A DNA stretch of 64,000 nt from Paracoccus salipaludis (GCF_002287065.1 NZ_NSJZ01000004.1:1-64000); one strand, 5' to 3'. Shown: positions 20,873 to 30,795, numbered from the stretch's first letter. The notes: generated by a model from the sequence alone, not told the origin. Numbers and translations are program-made.

Positions 20873-21595
20873 ATGTCGCCCCCGGAAGCCCTTGCCGATC
20901 CACTTCCGGCCCTGCCTTCGCGGAAAGGGCCAAGGCGCGCGCGGCTGTGGCGGATGCTCAGGCCCCTGCGCTGGCTGGCCAAGCGCTTTCTGGCGCTGAT
21001 GCTGGCGGCGGTGATCCTGTTCGGCTGGTTCCTCAATCCGCCCACCACCTGGACCATCGTCTCCGAGGGCGTGAGCACACCCCGCCAATGGACTCGGGCC
21101 GCCGACATCGCCCCGGTGATGCTGCGGTCGGTCGTGGCGGCCGAGGACGCCAATTTCTGCCGCCACTGGGGCTTCGACATGGCCGAGATCCGGCGCGTGA
21201 TCGCGCGGGGCGAAGCTCGGGGCGCCTCGACGCTGACCCAGCAGACGGCCAAGAACGTCTATCTGTGGCAGGGGCGCAGCTGGGCGCGCAAGGCGCTGGA
21301 AACGATCTACACCCCGATGATCGAGGCGCTGTGGAGCAAGCGGCGCATCCTCGAGGTCTACCTGAACGTGGCCGAGTTCGGCCCCGGCGTCTTCGGCATC
21401 CACGCGGCCGCCGCCCATCACTTCGGCACCACGCCCGACAAGCTGAGCGCCCGGCAGGCGGCGGCGCTGGCGGCGGTCCTGCCCGCGCCCAAGACACGGG
21501 CGGCGCAGACCCGCTCGGCCCGCGCCCGCGCCATCGCGGACGGCGCGGCCACGATCCAGCGCGACGGGCGTGCGGCCTGCTTCCAGGACGGGTGA
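20873..21595 (+). CDS. mtgA: Monofunctional biosynthetic peptidoglycan transglycosylase
   Basis: This 240-residue GT51 enzyme polymerises lipid II into glycan strands without a transpeptidase domain. An N-terminal membrane anchor (FLALMLAAVILFGWFL) precedes the catalytic domain with VAAEDANFCRHWGFD (catalytic Glu), GASTLTQQTAKNVYLW, and RRILEVYLNVAEFGPGVFGI. Length matches MtgA. The ATG at 20873 is chosen because AGGACGGG sits just upstream; an ATG five codons earlier (20858) is possible. Confidence 0.94.
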   Translation: MSPPEALADPLPALPSRKGPRRARLWRMLRPLRWLAKRFLALMLAAVILFGWFLNPPTTWTIVSEGVSTPRQWTRAADIAPVMLRSVVAAEDANFCRHWGFDMAEIRRVIARGEARGASTLTQQTAKNVYLWQGRSWARKALETIYTPMIEALWSKRRILEVYLNVAEFGPGVFGIHAAAAHHFGTTPDKLSARQAAALAAVLPAPKTRAAQTRSARARAIADGAATIQRDGRAACFQDG

Positions 21596-21678
21596 CCAAA
21601 GGGCCCTGCGGTTGAACAACCGGCCCCGGGGGCGTATCACCCCTTGGTCCCACCCAACGGAACGCCGATATTCCCCCC

Positions 21679-22359
21679 ATGAACACGCATTCGACCCCGC
21701 GTCTTTACCACGTCGCCCTTTCGCCCTTCTGCCGCAAGGTGCGGCTGGTGCTGGCCGAGAAACGCATCGACGTGGAACTGGTCGAGGAACGCTGGTGGGA
21801 GCCGGGGTCCGAGATCCTGCGCCGCAACCCGGCCGGCAAGATTCCGGTGCTGCGGCTGGACGGGCGGCTCTGGTCGGAAAGCCAAGCCATCGTGGAATAC
21901 CTGGACGAAGCCTATCCGAACCCGCCGCTGATGCCCCTGATGCCGGCCGAGCGGCACGAGGTGCGCCGCCTTTGCGCGTGGTTCGACGACAAGTTCAACA
22001 CCGAGGTGACGCGGCCGATCCTGTCGGAACGGGTCTGGAAGAAGGTGATGAACGCGGGCTACCCGGATTCGCGTCTGGTCAAGTCGGGGCTGCGGGCGGT
22101 CAAGGACCACATGGACTACCTCGGGCACCTGCTGGAACACCGCAAATGGCTGGGGGGGAACATGCTGACGCTGGCCGATTTCACGGCCGCCGCGCATCTG
22201 TCCTGCCTCGATTACATCTCGGACGTGGACTGGGACCGTTCGGCGGCGCTGCGGGACTGGTATGCGACGATCAAGTCGCGCCCCGCCTTCCGCAACCTGC
22301 TGGTGGACCAGGTGCCCGGCTTCGCACCGGCGCCGCATTATGCCCAGCTTGATTTCTGA
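21679..22359 (+). CDS. Glutathione S-transferase family protein
   Basis: This 226-residue cytosolic GST has an N-terminal thioredoxin fold ([19 protein letters not shown], with Ser-Pro-Phe-Cys at the active-site helix; NPAGKIPVL with cis-Pro; [12 protein letters not shown] for the glutathione gamma-glutamyl contact). A helical C-terminal domain follows, with [22 protein letters not shown]. The substrate is unknown. Its last 20 bases overlap the proposed queG start. Confidence 0.9.
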   Translation: MNTHSTPRLYHVALSPFCRKVRLVLAEKRIDVELVEERWWEPGSEILRRNPAGKIPVLRLDGRLWSESQAIVEYLDEAYPNPPLMPLMPAERHEVRRLCAWFDDKFNTEVTRPILSERVWKKVMNAGYPDSRLVKSGLRAVKDHMDYLGHLLEHRKWLGGNMLTLADFTAAAHLSCLDYISDVDWDRSAALRDWYATIKSRPAFRNLLVDQVPGFAPAPHYAQLDF

Positions 22360-23431
22360 AGAACGGGGGGCGTTGCCCCCCGCCGGCAGTGCCGGCTCCC
22401 CCCAGGATATTTGGGCGAAGAAGAAGGAACTGGTCGCGCGCGCGTCGGCCGAGGGGTTCTCGGCGGCACGGGTGACAAGGCCCGACGCGATCCCGCAGGC
22501 GGCCGGGCGGCTGGCCGAGTATGTCGCCCAGGGGCGGCACGGGCAGATGGACTGGATGGCCGAGCGCATGAACTGGCGTGGCGCGCCCGACGCGCTGTGG
22601 CCCGAGGCGCAATCCGTCATCATGCTGGCCGAGGCCTATACGCCGGGACACGACCCGCGCGAGGATCTGGCGCGGCCGGACCGGGGCGCGGTCAGCGTTT
22701 ATGCGCAGGGCAAGGATTACCACGACATCGTCAAGGCCCGGCTGAAGCGGCTGGGGCGCTGGATGCTCGAGCGCTGGGGCGGCGAGATCAAGGTCTTCGT
22801 GGACACCGCCCCCCTGATGGAAAAACCGCTGGCGCAGGCGGCGGGCCTGGGCTGGCAGGGCAAGCACACCAACCTGCTGAGCCGGGACCTAGGCAACTGG
22901 TTCTTCCTGGGCGCGATCTTCACCACCCTGCCCCTGCCCCCCGATCCGCCCGAGGCCGAGCATTGCGGGTCCTGCCGCGCCTGCTTGGACGCCTGCCCCA
23001 CGGGCGCCTTTCCCGCGCCCTTCCAGCTGGATGCGCGGCGCTGCATTTCCTACCTGACCATCGAGCACAAGGGCCCGGTGGACCCGGAACTGCGTCCGAT
23101 GCTGGGCAACCGCATCTATGGCTGCGACGACTGCCTGGCCGCCTGTCCCTGGAACAAGTTCGCGGTCCAAGCCCAGGAGATGCGCTATCACGGCCCGCAT
23201 CGCGCGCCTGCGCTGGACGAACTGGCGCGCCTGGACGACGCGGGCTTCCGGGCGCGGTTCTCGGGCAGCCCGATCAAGCGGATCGGGCGCGACCGGATGG
23301 TGCGGAACGCGCTTTACGCCATCGGCAACAGCGGACAGGCCCGGCTGCGCCCCGTGGCGCAGGGACTGGTGGACGACCCCGATCCGGCGGTCGCGGATGC
23401 GGCGCGCTGGGCGGCGGGGCGTCTGGCGTGA
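22340..23431 (+). CDS. queG: Epoxyqueuosine reductase QueG
   Basis: This enzyme makes queuosine in tRNA by reducing epoxyqueuosine with cobalamin and two [4Fe-4S] clusters. Visible are [36 protein letters not shown] and [14 protein letters not shown], which supply the eight cluster cysteines, and a C-terminal HEAT-like tail. With the only ATG available (22340) the product is 363 residues. The first ~25 residues are then the translation of the hairpin repeat at 22365-22427, and typical QueG homology starts only at [18 protein letters not shown]. Either the repeat supplies the N-terminus or a non-ATG start within it is used. Confidence 0.93.
   Translation: MPSLISEERGALPPAGSAGSPQDIWAKKKELVARASAEGFSAARVTRPDAIPQAAGRLAEYVAQGRHGQMDWMAERMNWRGAPDALWPEAQSVIMLAEAYTPGHDPREDLARPDRGAVSVYAQGKDYHDIVKARLKRLGRWMLERWGGEIKVFVDTAPLMEKPLAQAAGLGWQGKHTNLLSRDLGNWFFLGAIFTTLPLPPDPPEAEHCGSCRACLDACPTGAFPAPFQLDARRCISYLTIEHKGPVDPELRPMLGNRIYGCDDCLAACPWNKFAVQAQEMRYHGPHRAPALDELARLDDAGFRARFSGSPIKRIGRDRMVRNALYAIGNSGQARLRPVAQGLVDDPDPAVADAARWAAGRLA
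22365..22427 (+). repeat. Intergenic hairpin repeat, copy D (inside the queG reading frame)
   Basis: A GGGGGGCGTTGCCCCCC hairpin and a GCCGGCAGTGCCGGC hairpin are followed by CCAGGATATTTGGGCG and AAGAAGAA, the same order as copies A, C and E. It starts six bases after the GST stop codon and overlaps the 5' end of queG in frame. Confidence 0.75.
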
Positions 23432-24342
23432 GAAATCCCACGACCGGCATCCTGCTGAAGCTGGGCAGCGTCTTCCTGTTCACCGTCATGGGCGCGATCC
23501 TCAAGGCCACTGCCCCGGTCGTGCCCACGGGCGAGCAGGTGTTCTTCCGCTCGTTCTTCGGCATCCCCGTGATCCTCGCCTGGCTCGCGCTCAAGGGCGA
23601 GCTTGCGAGCGGGCTGCGGGCAGCGAACCCGCTGGCCCATGCCTATCGCGGCATCGTCGGCACGATCTCGATGGGCTGCGGCTTCGCGGGGCTGGGTCTT
23701 CTGCCCTTCCCCGAGGCGACGGCGCTCAACTATGCCATGCCGCTGATGACGGTGATCTTCGCGGCCATGTTCCTGGACGAGCGCGTGGGACTGTTCCGCC
23801 TGAGCATGGTGGCGCTGGGCTTCGCGGGCGTGCTGGTCATCCTGTCGCAGCGGCTGTCTGTCGGCGTGGGCGAGGCCTCGCCCGAGGAAACGCTGGGCGC
23901 GATGCTGACCCTGAGCGGGGCGGCCTTCGGCGCGCTGACGCAGATCTTCATCAGCCGGATGGTGCTGACCGAGAAGACCTCGGCCGTGGTCTTCTGGTTC
24001 CTTGTCACCGCATCCCTGCTGTCGCTGGTGACGCTGCCCTTCGGCTGGGTCGTGCCGGACGCCGGCACGTCGGGGCTGCTGATCCTCGCGGGGCTGTTCG
24101 GGGGGCTGGCGCAGATCATGCTGACCTCGTCCTACCGCTTCGCCGACGCCTCGCTGGTGGCGCCCTTCGACTATGCCTCGATGCTGATGGCGATCGCGGT
24201 CGGCTGGTTCGTCTTCAATGAGCCGACCTCGACCCGGATGCTGGCAGGCGCTGCGGTCATCATCGCGGCGGGGGTGGCGATCATCCTGCGCGAGCGGCGG
24301 CTGGGCATCCGGCGCGGCCAGCGGGCCGGAACGCCCCGCTAG
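23428..24342 (+). CDS. DMT superfamily (EamA) transporter
   Basis: This 304-residue protein has ten predicted membrane helices in two EamA repeats. The first contains [17 protein letters not shown] and [19 protein letters not shown]; the second contains [41 protein letters not shown] and [20 protein letters not shown]. Drug or metabolite export across the inner membrane is typical; the substrate is unknown. It starts with GTG overlapping the queG stop (GTGA), so it is coupled to queG. Its stop codon overlaps the convergent sulfotransferase stop by four bases. Confidence 0.9.
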   Translation: MRNPTTGILLKLGSVFLFTVMGAILKATAPVVPTGEQVFFRSFFGIPVILAWLALKGELASGLRAANPLAHAYRGIVGTISMGCGFAGLGLLPFPEATALNYAMPLMTVIFAAMFLDERVGLFRLSMVALGFAGVLVILSQRLSVGVGEASPEETLGAMLTLSGAAFGALTQIFISRMVLTEKTSAVVFWFLVTASLLSLVTLPFGWVVPDAGTSGLLILAGLFGGLAQIMLTSSYRFADASLVAPFDYASMLMAIAVGWFVFNEPTSTRMLAGAAVIIAAGVAIILRERRLGIRRGQRAGTPR

Positions 24343-25724
24343 GGCCGGTCGGGAAAGCCGAAGGCCACATAGTCGCGCAGATAGGCGGCCTTGGCAGCCT
24401 TGCGCAGCGCGGGATCGTCCAGGACCTGGGGCAGCGGCTCGGGCACGGGGCCGTCGCAGTCGAGACCGACCGCGCGGGCGAGAAAGCCCAGGTCCCCGGC
24501 CATGCGGTCCTCGCGCGCGACAAGGTCGGGGGACGCGATGCGGGCGAATCCCGCCAGCACCTCGACCTGCGAGGCCCAGCCGGGATGCGTGGCAAGCCCG
24601 GTCTGGCCGTTGAGGTTGCGGCGCAGGAAGTCGAGGAAACCGGCGAACAGCGGCAGCATGTCCGCCTCGGTCAGCGCGTGCAGGTCCTCGTCGGGCGGCA
24701 GGCCGATGCGGTGGACCTCGCGCAGCACGCGCCGCAGGTCGGGGTTGCGGGCGGCCAGCATGACGTGGAAGGCCTCCCATGCGCGGGGCAGCGGGTGGCG
24801 CAGCACGGTAAAGGCGCGGTGCCCGGGATGGGCGCGCTTCCATTGGCGCAGGGCGTTCTGGGTCAGTTCGCCCTCGACGGGGCCCAGGGCGGAAAGCCAG
24901 GCCTCGATCCGGTCCGAGGGACCGCCGCGCACCGGCATGAAGAGCAGGCCCCGTCCTGCCCCGGCCGTCAGGAACGAGGGCACGGCGGGCCCGCGCTTGG
25001 GCTCGAAGCCGGGGATGCGGTGCAGCTGGAAGGGGTCGGTAGCGACCAGTTCGGCCTGCATGGCCTCGAAGTTCGTGACCTTCTCGGCCATCTCGCGCGG
25101 GTTCTGGGGCACCTGGTCCTGCGCGGGCTCGACGCGGTCCAGGTCGGTGCGGCCCAGCCAGTGCAGAAGGCCGGTCATCACGTCCGCGTCGCGCAGGTCA
25201 TCGTAATTCAGCCAGAAGGCCGCCTGCCCCCGCGCCTGCAACCCGTGGTGGATGCGGTCCAGGAAGGCCTGCGTCGCGCCCAGGCTTTCGCGGAAGCTCG
25301 CCGCGTCGAACTCGACCGCGGCGGGGATCGCGGTCTCGGTCGCGTTCAGCTTCCACTGGTTGGTGGCATAGGCCAGTTGCGTCGAAACCCAGCTGTCGAT
25401 CGGGTTCCGCGTCAGCACGATCTTGGCGCAGGACGGATCGTCCATGATCGCGTCGAAGATCCGGGGGTCGTGGTCGTGGAAATAGCGGAAGCCGGCCAGG
25501 TGGTCGGGCTTGCCGAACAGCGCGCGCAGCAGGCTGTGGGGGTCGGCCTCGCGCTCGGCCATGGTGATGCCGCGCAACTCGTCCTTGTCGGGCCAGCCCA
25601 TCATGTAGGGATTGAACGCCTCGCCGAAGCAGGTGACGCGCCTGACCCCATTCAGCGTCGCTTCCAGCAGGTTCGACCCGGTGCGCATCCCGGCGAAGAT
25701 CACGAAGCTGCGAAAGGCTGTCAT
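24339..25724 (-). CDS. Sulfotransferase family protein (NodH/LPS-sulfotransferase-like), two-part
   Basis: This 461-residue protein starts with the 5'-phosphosulfate loop of PAPS-dependent sulfotransferases, FAGMRTGSNLLEATL (residues ~10-24), followed by CFGEAFNPYMMGWP, IVLTRNPIDSWVSTQLAY (3'-phosphate-binding Arg/Ser region) and FWLNYDDLRD. The second half (from about residue 250) again looks sulfotransferase-like (LLFMPVRGGPSDRIEAWL; AFTVLRHPLPRAWEAFHVML). Sulfation of a surface glycan is the likely job, given the four glycosyltransferase/nucleotide-sugar genes upstream on the same strand. AGGA lies five bases before the ATG. Confidence 0.8.
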   Translation of the reverse strand: MTAFRSFVIFAGMRTGSNLLEATLNGVRRVTCFGEAFNPYMMGWPDKDELRGITMAEREADPHSLLRALFGKPDHLAGFRYFHDHDPRIFDAIMDDPSCAKIVLTRNPIDSWVSTQLAYATNQWKLNATETAIPAAVEFDAASFRESLGATQAFLDRIHHGLQARGQAAFWLNYDDLRDADVMTGLLHWLGRTDLDRVEPAQDQVPQNPREMAEKVTNFEAMQAELVATDPFQLHRIPGFEPKRGPAVPSFLTAGAGRGLLFMPVRGGPSDRIEAWLSALGPVEGELTQNALRQWKRAHPGHRAFTVLRHPLPRAWEAFHVMLAARNPDLRRVLREVHRIGLPPDEDLHALTEADMLPLFAGFLDFLRRNLNGQTGLATHPGWASQVEVLAGFARIASPDLVAREDRMAGDLGFLARAVGLDCDGPVPEPLPQVLDDPALRKAAKAAYLRDYVAFGFPDRP

Positions 25725-25802
25725 CGGAAGTCCTGCATGTCGTAGCCCAAGGCGGCCGGGCGCAACCTTGGCGGTTGCGCGGGCGGCGTCAACCGGCGGC
25801 CG

Positions 25803-27584
25803 TCACCCCGTGCGCTGCCGCGGAGCCGCGATGTCCTTGGTGTCTGCCGGACCGTCCGCCGCTTCCTGGACCAGCGGGGATGCGGCCAGCGCCCGCAGCA
25901 CGCGCGGATCGCCCATCTTGCGCGGCCTCAGCCCCGCGTTTCGCAGCGCGCGCACCAGCCGCAGGACGCCCGTGATGTCGCGCAGGGGCGGCGCGGGCAG
26001 GCTGGCGGCCCCTCCCTCCGGCAGCAGGGTCATGCAGATTTCCGACCAGACCTCGTCGGGCTGGGCCAGCGCCTCGGCCAGTGTCCAGCGGCGCACCCGC
26101 GCCTTGACCCAGACCGAATCAAGGATGTCGAGGAACCGGACCTCGGCGCGCTGCAGCTTGGCCGCAATGCGCCGCACGTCGTCGAAGGGCATGTCGGAAT
26201 GGATCAGCGGCAGGATCCAGGCGCCCGTGACCACCAGAAACTGGGCGTTCGGGTCGGTCGCCATGAACCAGTTCAGGTACTGCCGGTCGCGCGGGGAATA
26301 GAGAAACGCCGGCATCGGGTCCGAGGACCGGATCAGCGAGGTCAGGAATCCCTGCGGGTCGAGGTTGCGCAGCCCGACATGGGCCGACAGCGCCCCCGGC
26401 CCGATGGAGGCGCCGCCCGCGAACTCGACCTCCTGCCGGCCGAAGACCTGGCCGTGGACCGTCCGTCCCGTTGCCTGGGTCGCAGCCTCGCGCAGGCCCA
26501 GGAACAGGTCGCCCGCGCCGTAAAGCACGGCATAGGGCTGGGCGGTCTTGCCGTTCTCGGCGTCCTTCCGGGGAAAGCGGCTTTGCATGTAAAGCCCCGG
26601 CCGGCCCAGCCTGCGGCGCGCCGCGGCGCGGTCCAGCAGCGCCTCGATCCGCTCGGTGTCGGGTTCCTCGTCGGCATCCAGAAGATCGGTGCGGCGCGGG
26701 AAGGCGTCGTAAAGCCCCGAGGCCCCCGGCCAGATCTTGCGCGCCACGAAGATGCGCGAGTTGCCCAGAAGCGCCAGGTGATCGTCGTAGAAGACGTAAG
26801 GCTTGCCCTGGGCGTCGAACTTGGCCAGCGTCAGCGACCGGCTTTCGACATGGACGGAGTGGCGGCGCACCAGGGTCTGGAAGTAGCTTTCATCCGGGAT
26901 CCAAACGCGGCGGAAATAGCGGTCGAACTCGGCCCGGCGGGGATCGTTCAGGACGCCTTCCAGCGTCGCGCGCGTCAGGCACCACCATTGCGACCCGATA
27001 TGCGGCTTGACGCCCTGGGGAATGGGGCGCGCCACGCCCAGCCGCCGCTGCAGCCGCACATAGCGGTCGAAGAGCTTGCGGTGGCGGCGGAACGAGAAGG
27101 GGAAATGCAGCGTGAAGCGTTCCTCGTTCAGCCCCCCCACGGTCCAGCCCACGTCCCGCACGCTGACGCTTTCGATGAAATCGGCCTCGGGATAGCTGGC
27201 GAGGAAGCGCCGCAACTCGTCCACCGGCCGCAGGGGCAGACAGGCGCCGGAGGCCAGAAAGACATGGGTGACGTCGGGATGGGCCTCGAGCAGTTGCGCC
27301 GCCGCGTCCAGCGTGGCCGCGACCAGGCTGAAGGTGCCCCAGGTGCAGGACCGGCGCGGGGCGTAAAGCGTGCCCGTCCCGTCCAGCGCCTTCTTCACCC
27401 CTTCGACCGCATCGTCGGACGCCTTGGCATCGACATGCATGATGACCTGCGCGCCGCCGTCCGACCAGATGCGGGCCATCCGCGCAGCCAGCCCGAGGTT
27501 CTCGTGGCACAGCATGATGACGCCCAGCCGGACTCCGGACTCTTCCTTGCCGCCGCGGGTGAAGGGGATCGGTGCAGGGTTCAT
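25803..27584 (-). CDS. Core-2/I-branching-type beta-1,6-N-acetylglucosaminyltransferase-like protein (GT14)
   Basis: This 593-residue cytosolic protein has an N-terminal GT14-like domain (GVRLGVIMLCHENLGLAARMA; VIMHVDAKASDDAVEGVKKA; FLASGACLPLRPVDELRRFL; GSQWWCLTRATLEGVLND; WIPDESYFQTLVRR). It also has a ~250-residue C-terminal domain that recurs in rhodobacterial homologues (VLYGAGDLFLGLREAATQAT; PAFLYSPRDRQYLNWFMATD). The family adds GlcNAc- or Xyl-type branches; the acceptor here is presumably a surface glycan. The start at 27584 is fixed by a 4-base ATGA overlap with the upstream glycosyltransferase gene. Confidence 0.83.
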   Translation of the reverse strand: MNPAPIPFTRGGKEESGVRLGVIMLCHENLGLAARMARIWSDGGAQVIMHVDAKASDDAVEGVKKALDGTGTLYAPRRSCTWGTFSLVAATLDAAAQLLEAHPDVTHVFLASGACLPLRPVDELRRFLASYPEADFIESVSVRDVGWTVGGLNEERFTLHFPFSFRRHRKLFDRYVRLQRRLGVARPIPQGVKPHIGSQWWCLTRATLEGVLNDPRRAEFDRYFRRVWIPDESYFQTLVRRHSVHVESRSLTLAKFDAQGKPYVFYDDHLALLGNSRIFVARKIWPGASGLYDAFPRRTDLLDADEEPDTERIEALLDRAAARRRLGRPGLYMQSRFPRKDAENGKTAQPYAVLYGAGDLFLGLREAATQATGRTVHGQVFGRQEVEFAGGASIGPGALSAHVGLRNLDPQGFLTSLIRSSDPMPAFLYSPRDRQYLNWFMATDPNAQFLVVTGAWILPLIHSDMPFDDVRRIAAKLQRAEVRFLDILDSVWVKARVRRWTLAEALAQPDEVWSEICMTLLPEGGAASLPAPPLRDITGVLRLVRALRNAGLRPRKMGDPRVLRALAASPLVQEAADGPADTKDIAAPRQRTG

Positions 27585-28606
27585 GCCCAGTTGCCCCGCG
27601 AGATCAGGCCCAGGTCCTCGAGCTGGCGCCAGTCGCGGTAATCCCGGGACTGCTCGCACCAGAAATCGGCCTGGCTCTGCAGCCCCTGCTGATAGGCGTG
27701 ATATTCGCGGCTGTTGGCGTAATGCTGGCGGCGGTCCAGTTCCTCGGCAGACTTGGCCGCGAAGGTGGACAGGAACTTGGCATGCAGCAGCGCGCCCGAG
27801 GCGATCTCTCCCCCGTCCTCGTCATAGACGACGTTCAGCGAGCGCGGCAGCAGCATGTGGGTGGAACTCACATAGGCATAGCCGCGCTTCCAGCGGACCA
27901 GCGGGATCTTGTTCAACGCCGGCGCATTCTCGGGATCCTCGGCGAACAGGGTGCGGGCGCGCGGGCCGCCCTGGATCCAGAGGTTGCGGTAAAGCCCATT
28001 CTTGCGGATCGCATAATTGGCCGGATCGAACCACGAGGCGATCTCGAAGGGGTCCTGCCCTTCGGCATAGGGCTGCGCCGTGACCGGCCCCTTGGGATAC
28101 ATGTCCAGCAGCATCGCCGAGAAGGACCGCGTGCCCGAGGATGCCAGCCAGTCCGTCAGCGCCCGCAGCGGGCGGGTGTTGGCATGGGGATAGACCAGGA
28201 ACTCGTCGGGATCGACCGTCAGGCACCAGTGGCCGTCGCCATGCCGGCGCAGCAGCGCGTTGATCCAGTCCATGCCGAAGCGCGAGGCCTTGTAGCTGGC
28301 GGTCGTGGTCCACAGCGACACGTCAGGCTGGTCGGTCAGGTATTCGCGGCTGCCGTCGTCGCTGCCGTTGTCCACGATCAGGAAATGGCCGACCCCGATC
28401 CGGCGGTAATATTCGAGGAAATAGGGCAGCCGGACACGTTCGTTCCGCAGCGTGACAAAGGCCAGGATGTCGCCCGGCGCGATCTGCTCCGTGCGGTCCC
28501 TGACCGGGTCAAGCTGGCGCCCGCGACGGATCGCCCGGGCAAGAAGATACTGGCGACGTGCCCTCAGTCGGAACATCGTCACCAGACGCTGTTTTAACTT
28601 GCGCAC
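27581..28606 (-). CDS. Glycosyltransferase family 2-type protein (paralogue 1)
   Basis: This 341-residue transferase has a GT-A fold of the family often annotated glycosyl transferase 2/GT92: LAFVTLRNERVRLPYFLEYY, GVGHFLIVDNGSDDGSREYL, and the metal-binding motif in CLTVDPDEFLVYPH. RNLWIQGGPRARTLF and SSTHMLLPR follow. It is about half identical by eye to the next gene upstream, so a tandem duplication is likely. A GTG at 28606 is used; an ATG at 28576 is possible. It overlaps the GT14-like gene downstream by 4 bases. A 145-base gap precedes it. Confidence 0.87.
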   Translation of the reverse strand: MRKLKQRLVTMFRLRARRQYLLARAIRRGRQLDPVRDRTEQIAPGDILAFVTLRNERVRLPYFLEYYRRIGVGHFLIVDNGSDDGSREYLTDQPDVSLWTTTASYKASRFGMDWINALLRRHGDGHWCLTVDPDEFLVYPHANTRPLRALTDWLASSGTRSFSAMLLDMYPKGPVTAQPYAEGQDPFEIASWFDPANYAIRKNGLYRNLWIQGGPRARTLFAEDPENAPALNKIPLVRWKRGYAYVSSTHMLLPRSLNVVYDEDGGEIASGALLHAKFLSTFAAKSAEELDRRQHYANSREYHAYQQGLQSQADFWCEQSRDYRDWRQLEDLGLISRGNWA

Positions 28607-28751
28607 ACCAAACGCTCTTGAAAGTCACGCGAAACACATGGCCGCGACGCGGATCGGCACGAAAAGGGCCAAGGAAACCTGCAGACCAGCTTAAGGCAGG
28701 CAGGTGGCCGCGTCACGCGATGCTTTCGTTACATCTTTCAACAAGGAGATG

Positions 28752-29789
28752 CTAGCGCGGACCATTCCATCCGCCTGCGGACATCAGCCCCGCCTCGGCA
28801 AGACTTTGCCAGCCCGCCAGCCGCCGCGCCTGCCGGGCCCACAGATCGGGGTTGTCGATCAGGGCGGCATAATAGTCCTGAAAGGCCGAAGGGTCGTTGA
28901 AGTGCTGGCGCCGCTCGCGCTCGATCCGCGACTTCTCGACGATCGAGGGCAGGAACTTGGTGTGCAGCAGCGCGCCTGACAGGCGGAGATCCCCCGGGCC
29001 GTCCCAGGCATCGTTCAGCCGCGCCGGCAGCGCCGAATGGGTCGAGTTCACGTAAGCGAAGCCCCGCCGCCAGCGGACCAGCGGCAGCTTGTTCAGCGTG
29101 GGTGCACGGCGCGGATTGTCGCGGAAGAAGACGCGGTCGCGCACGCCGCCCTGCACCCAGCGATTCCGCAGCGGCGTCTGGATCGCCGTGCGATAGTTGT
29201 CCGCGTCGAACCATTCGAGCCGTGCAAGGGCCGCCTCGTCGTCCAGCGGCTCGGGCGGGCGCAGCGGCCCCCGGGGGTAAAGCTCGACCATCAGCGCGCC
29301 CAAGGCCGGGACGCGGCGGCGGTCGAGTTCGGCCACCAGGTCCCGCAGCGTGGCGTGGTCGTCGTGGGGAAAGACGAACAGCTCGTCGGCGTCCAGCGTC
29401 AGGCACCAGTGCCCCGCGCCATGGCGGTTCAGCAGCCAGTTCGTCCAGTCGCGGCCGAAGCGCGAGCCACGATAGCTGGCGCGCGTCGTCCACAGCGTCA
29501 CGTCGGGCTGGTCGGCCAGCATCTCGGCGCTGCCGTCGTCGCTGCCGTTGTCCACCACCAGGAAGCGGGACACGCCAAGGCGGCGGTGGTGGTCCAGCCA
29601 GTGCCGCAGACGCTCGGCTTCGTTGCGCAGGACGGCGAAGGCGAGGATCGCGTCGCGCGCGATCCTGCCCCTGCCCGTCACGAAAGTCAGGTCATTGCGG
29701 CTGCGAAAGGCGCGCCACAGCAGGCGGCGGCGCTTCCAGTCCAGCGTCAGGCGCTGTCGCAGGGTCGGACCGGGCGGTCTGTCGGCCAC
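28752..29789 (-). CDS. Glycosyltransferase family 2-type protein (paralogue 2)
   Basis: This 345-residue paralogue of the preceding gene keeps the same ordered motifs: LAFAVLRNEAERLRHWLDHH, RFLVVDNGSDDGSAEML, CLTLDADELFVFPHDD, RNRWVQGGVRDRVFF and YVNSTHSALPARLN. The two copies probably transfer different sugars or act at successive steps. It starts with GTG two bases after the galE stop, so it belongs to the galU-galE transcript. Confidence 0.87.
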   Translation of the reverse strand: MADRPPGPTLRQRLTLDWKRRRLLWRAFRSRNDLTFVTGRGRIARDAILAFAVLRNEAERLRHWLDHHRRLGVSRFLVVDNGSDDGSAEMLADQPDVTLWTTRASYRGSRFGRDWTNWLLNRHGAGHWCLTLDADELFVFPHDDHATLRDLVAELDRRRVPALGALMVELYPRGPLRPPEPLDDEAALARLEWFDADNYRTAIQTPLRNRWVQGGVRDRVFFRDNPRRAPTLNKLPLVRWRRGFAYVNSTHSALPARLNDAWDGPGDLRLSGALLHTKFLPSIVEKSRIERERRQHFNDPSAFQDYYAALIDNPDLWARQARRLAGWQSLAEAGLMSAGGWNGPR

Positions 29790-29791
29790 CG

Positions 29792-30793
29792 TCAGCCGGC
29801 GTAATGCCCGGTCTGGTGCCAGCGCCAGGCGTCCGAGATCATGGACGGCAGGGTGGACCGGCGCGGTTCCCAGCCCAGCACCCGGCCCGCCTTCTCGCTG
29901 CCCGAAACCAGCTTGACCGCGTCTCCCCCGCGCCGCGGCCCCTCGACGACCGGAACGGGGCGATTGGTGACATGGCGGGAATGATCCAGCACCTCGCGGA
30001 CGGAGAAGCCGTTGCCGGTGCCGAGGCAGAAGACCTCGGTTCCGCCTTCGGGCAGCTCACCTGCGGTCCGCAGCCAGTTCAGCCCCAGCACATGGGCGTC
30101 CACCAGGTCCATCACGTGGACATAATCACGGATGCAGGTGCCATCCGCGGTCGGGTAATCGGTGCCGTGGATCGTCAGCGCGTCGCGCTTGCCGTCGATG
30201 GCGTCCAGGATCAGCGGGATCAGGTGGGTTTCAGGCTGGTGGAACTCGCCCACCTGCGCCTCGGGGTCCGCGCCCGCGACGTTGAAATAGCGGAAGATGA
30301 CCGAGCGCAGCCCATGCGCGTCGCCGAAGTCGCGCAGCATGTCCTCGATCGCGCGCTTGGACGCGCCATAGGAGTTCAGAGGGGCCTGCGGGCTGGATTC
30401 GTCCAGCACCACGCCGTCCTGGTCGCCATAGGTCGCGCAGGTCGAGCTGAAGACGAAGTCGCGGACGCCCGCGGCCATCGTCGCCTCGATCAGGTTCAGC
30501 GAGGCGCAGACATTGCCGCGCCAGTACTTGCCCGGCTCGCGCATCGCCTCGCCCACCTGGCTGAGGGCGGCGAAGTGCATCACGGCGACGGGCCGATGGA
30601 TGGCGAAGATCTCGTCCAGCCGGGCGCGGTCCATCAGGTCGCCCTGTTCGAAGGGGCCGAACTTCACCGCCTCGCGCCAGCCGGTGCAGAGATTGTCATA
30701 GGTCACGGGCACATAGCCCGCAGCCGCCAGCGCCTTGCAGGCGTGCGAGCCGATGTAGCCCGCGCCGCCCGTCACCAGAACCTTGTCGGCCAT
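29792..30793 (-). CDS. galE: UDP-glucose 4-epimerase
   Basis: This 333-residue extended SDR interconverts UDP-glucose and UDP-galactose. The NAD motif TGGAGYIGSHACKAL (residues ~8-22), FSSTCATYGD with the catalytic Ser/Thr, YGASK (YxxxK) and RYFNVAGADPEAQVGE are all present. It starts two bases after galU and ends two bases before the second GT2 gene, so UDP-sugar supply is co-expressed with the transferases that would use it. Confidence 0.95.
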   Translation of the reverse strand: MADKVLVTGGAGYIGSHACKALAAAGYVPVTYDNLCTGWREAVKFGPFEQGDLMDRARLDEIFAIHRPVAVMHFAALSQVGEAMREPGKYWRGNVCASLNLIEATMAAGVRDFVFSSTCATYGDQDGVVLDESSPQAPLNSYGASKRAIEDMLRDFGDAHGLRSVIFRYFNVAGADPEAQVGEFHQPETHLIPLILDAIDGKRDALTIHGTDYPTADGTCIRDYVHVMDLVDAHVLGLNWLRTAGELPEGGTEVFCLGTGNGFSVREVLDHSRHVTNRPVPVVEGPRRGGDAVKLVSGSEKAGRVLGWEPRRSTLPSMISDAWRWHQTGHYAG

Positions 30794-30795
30794 GC

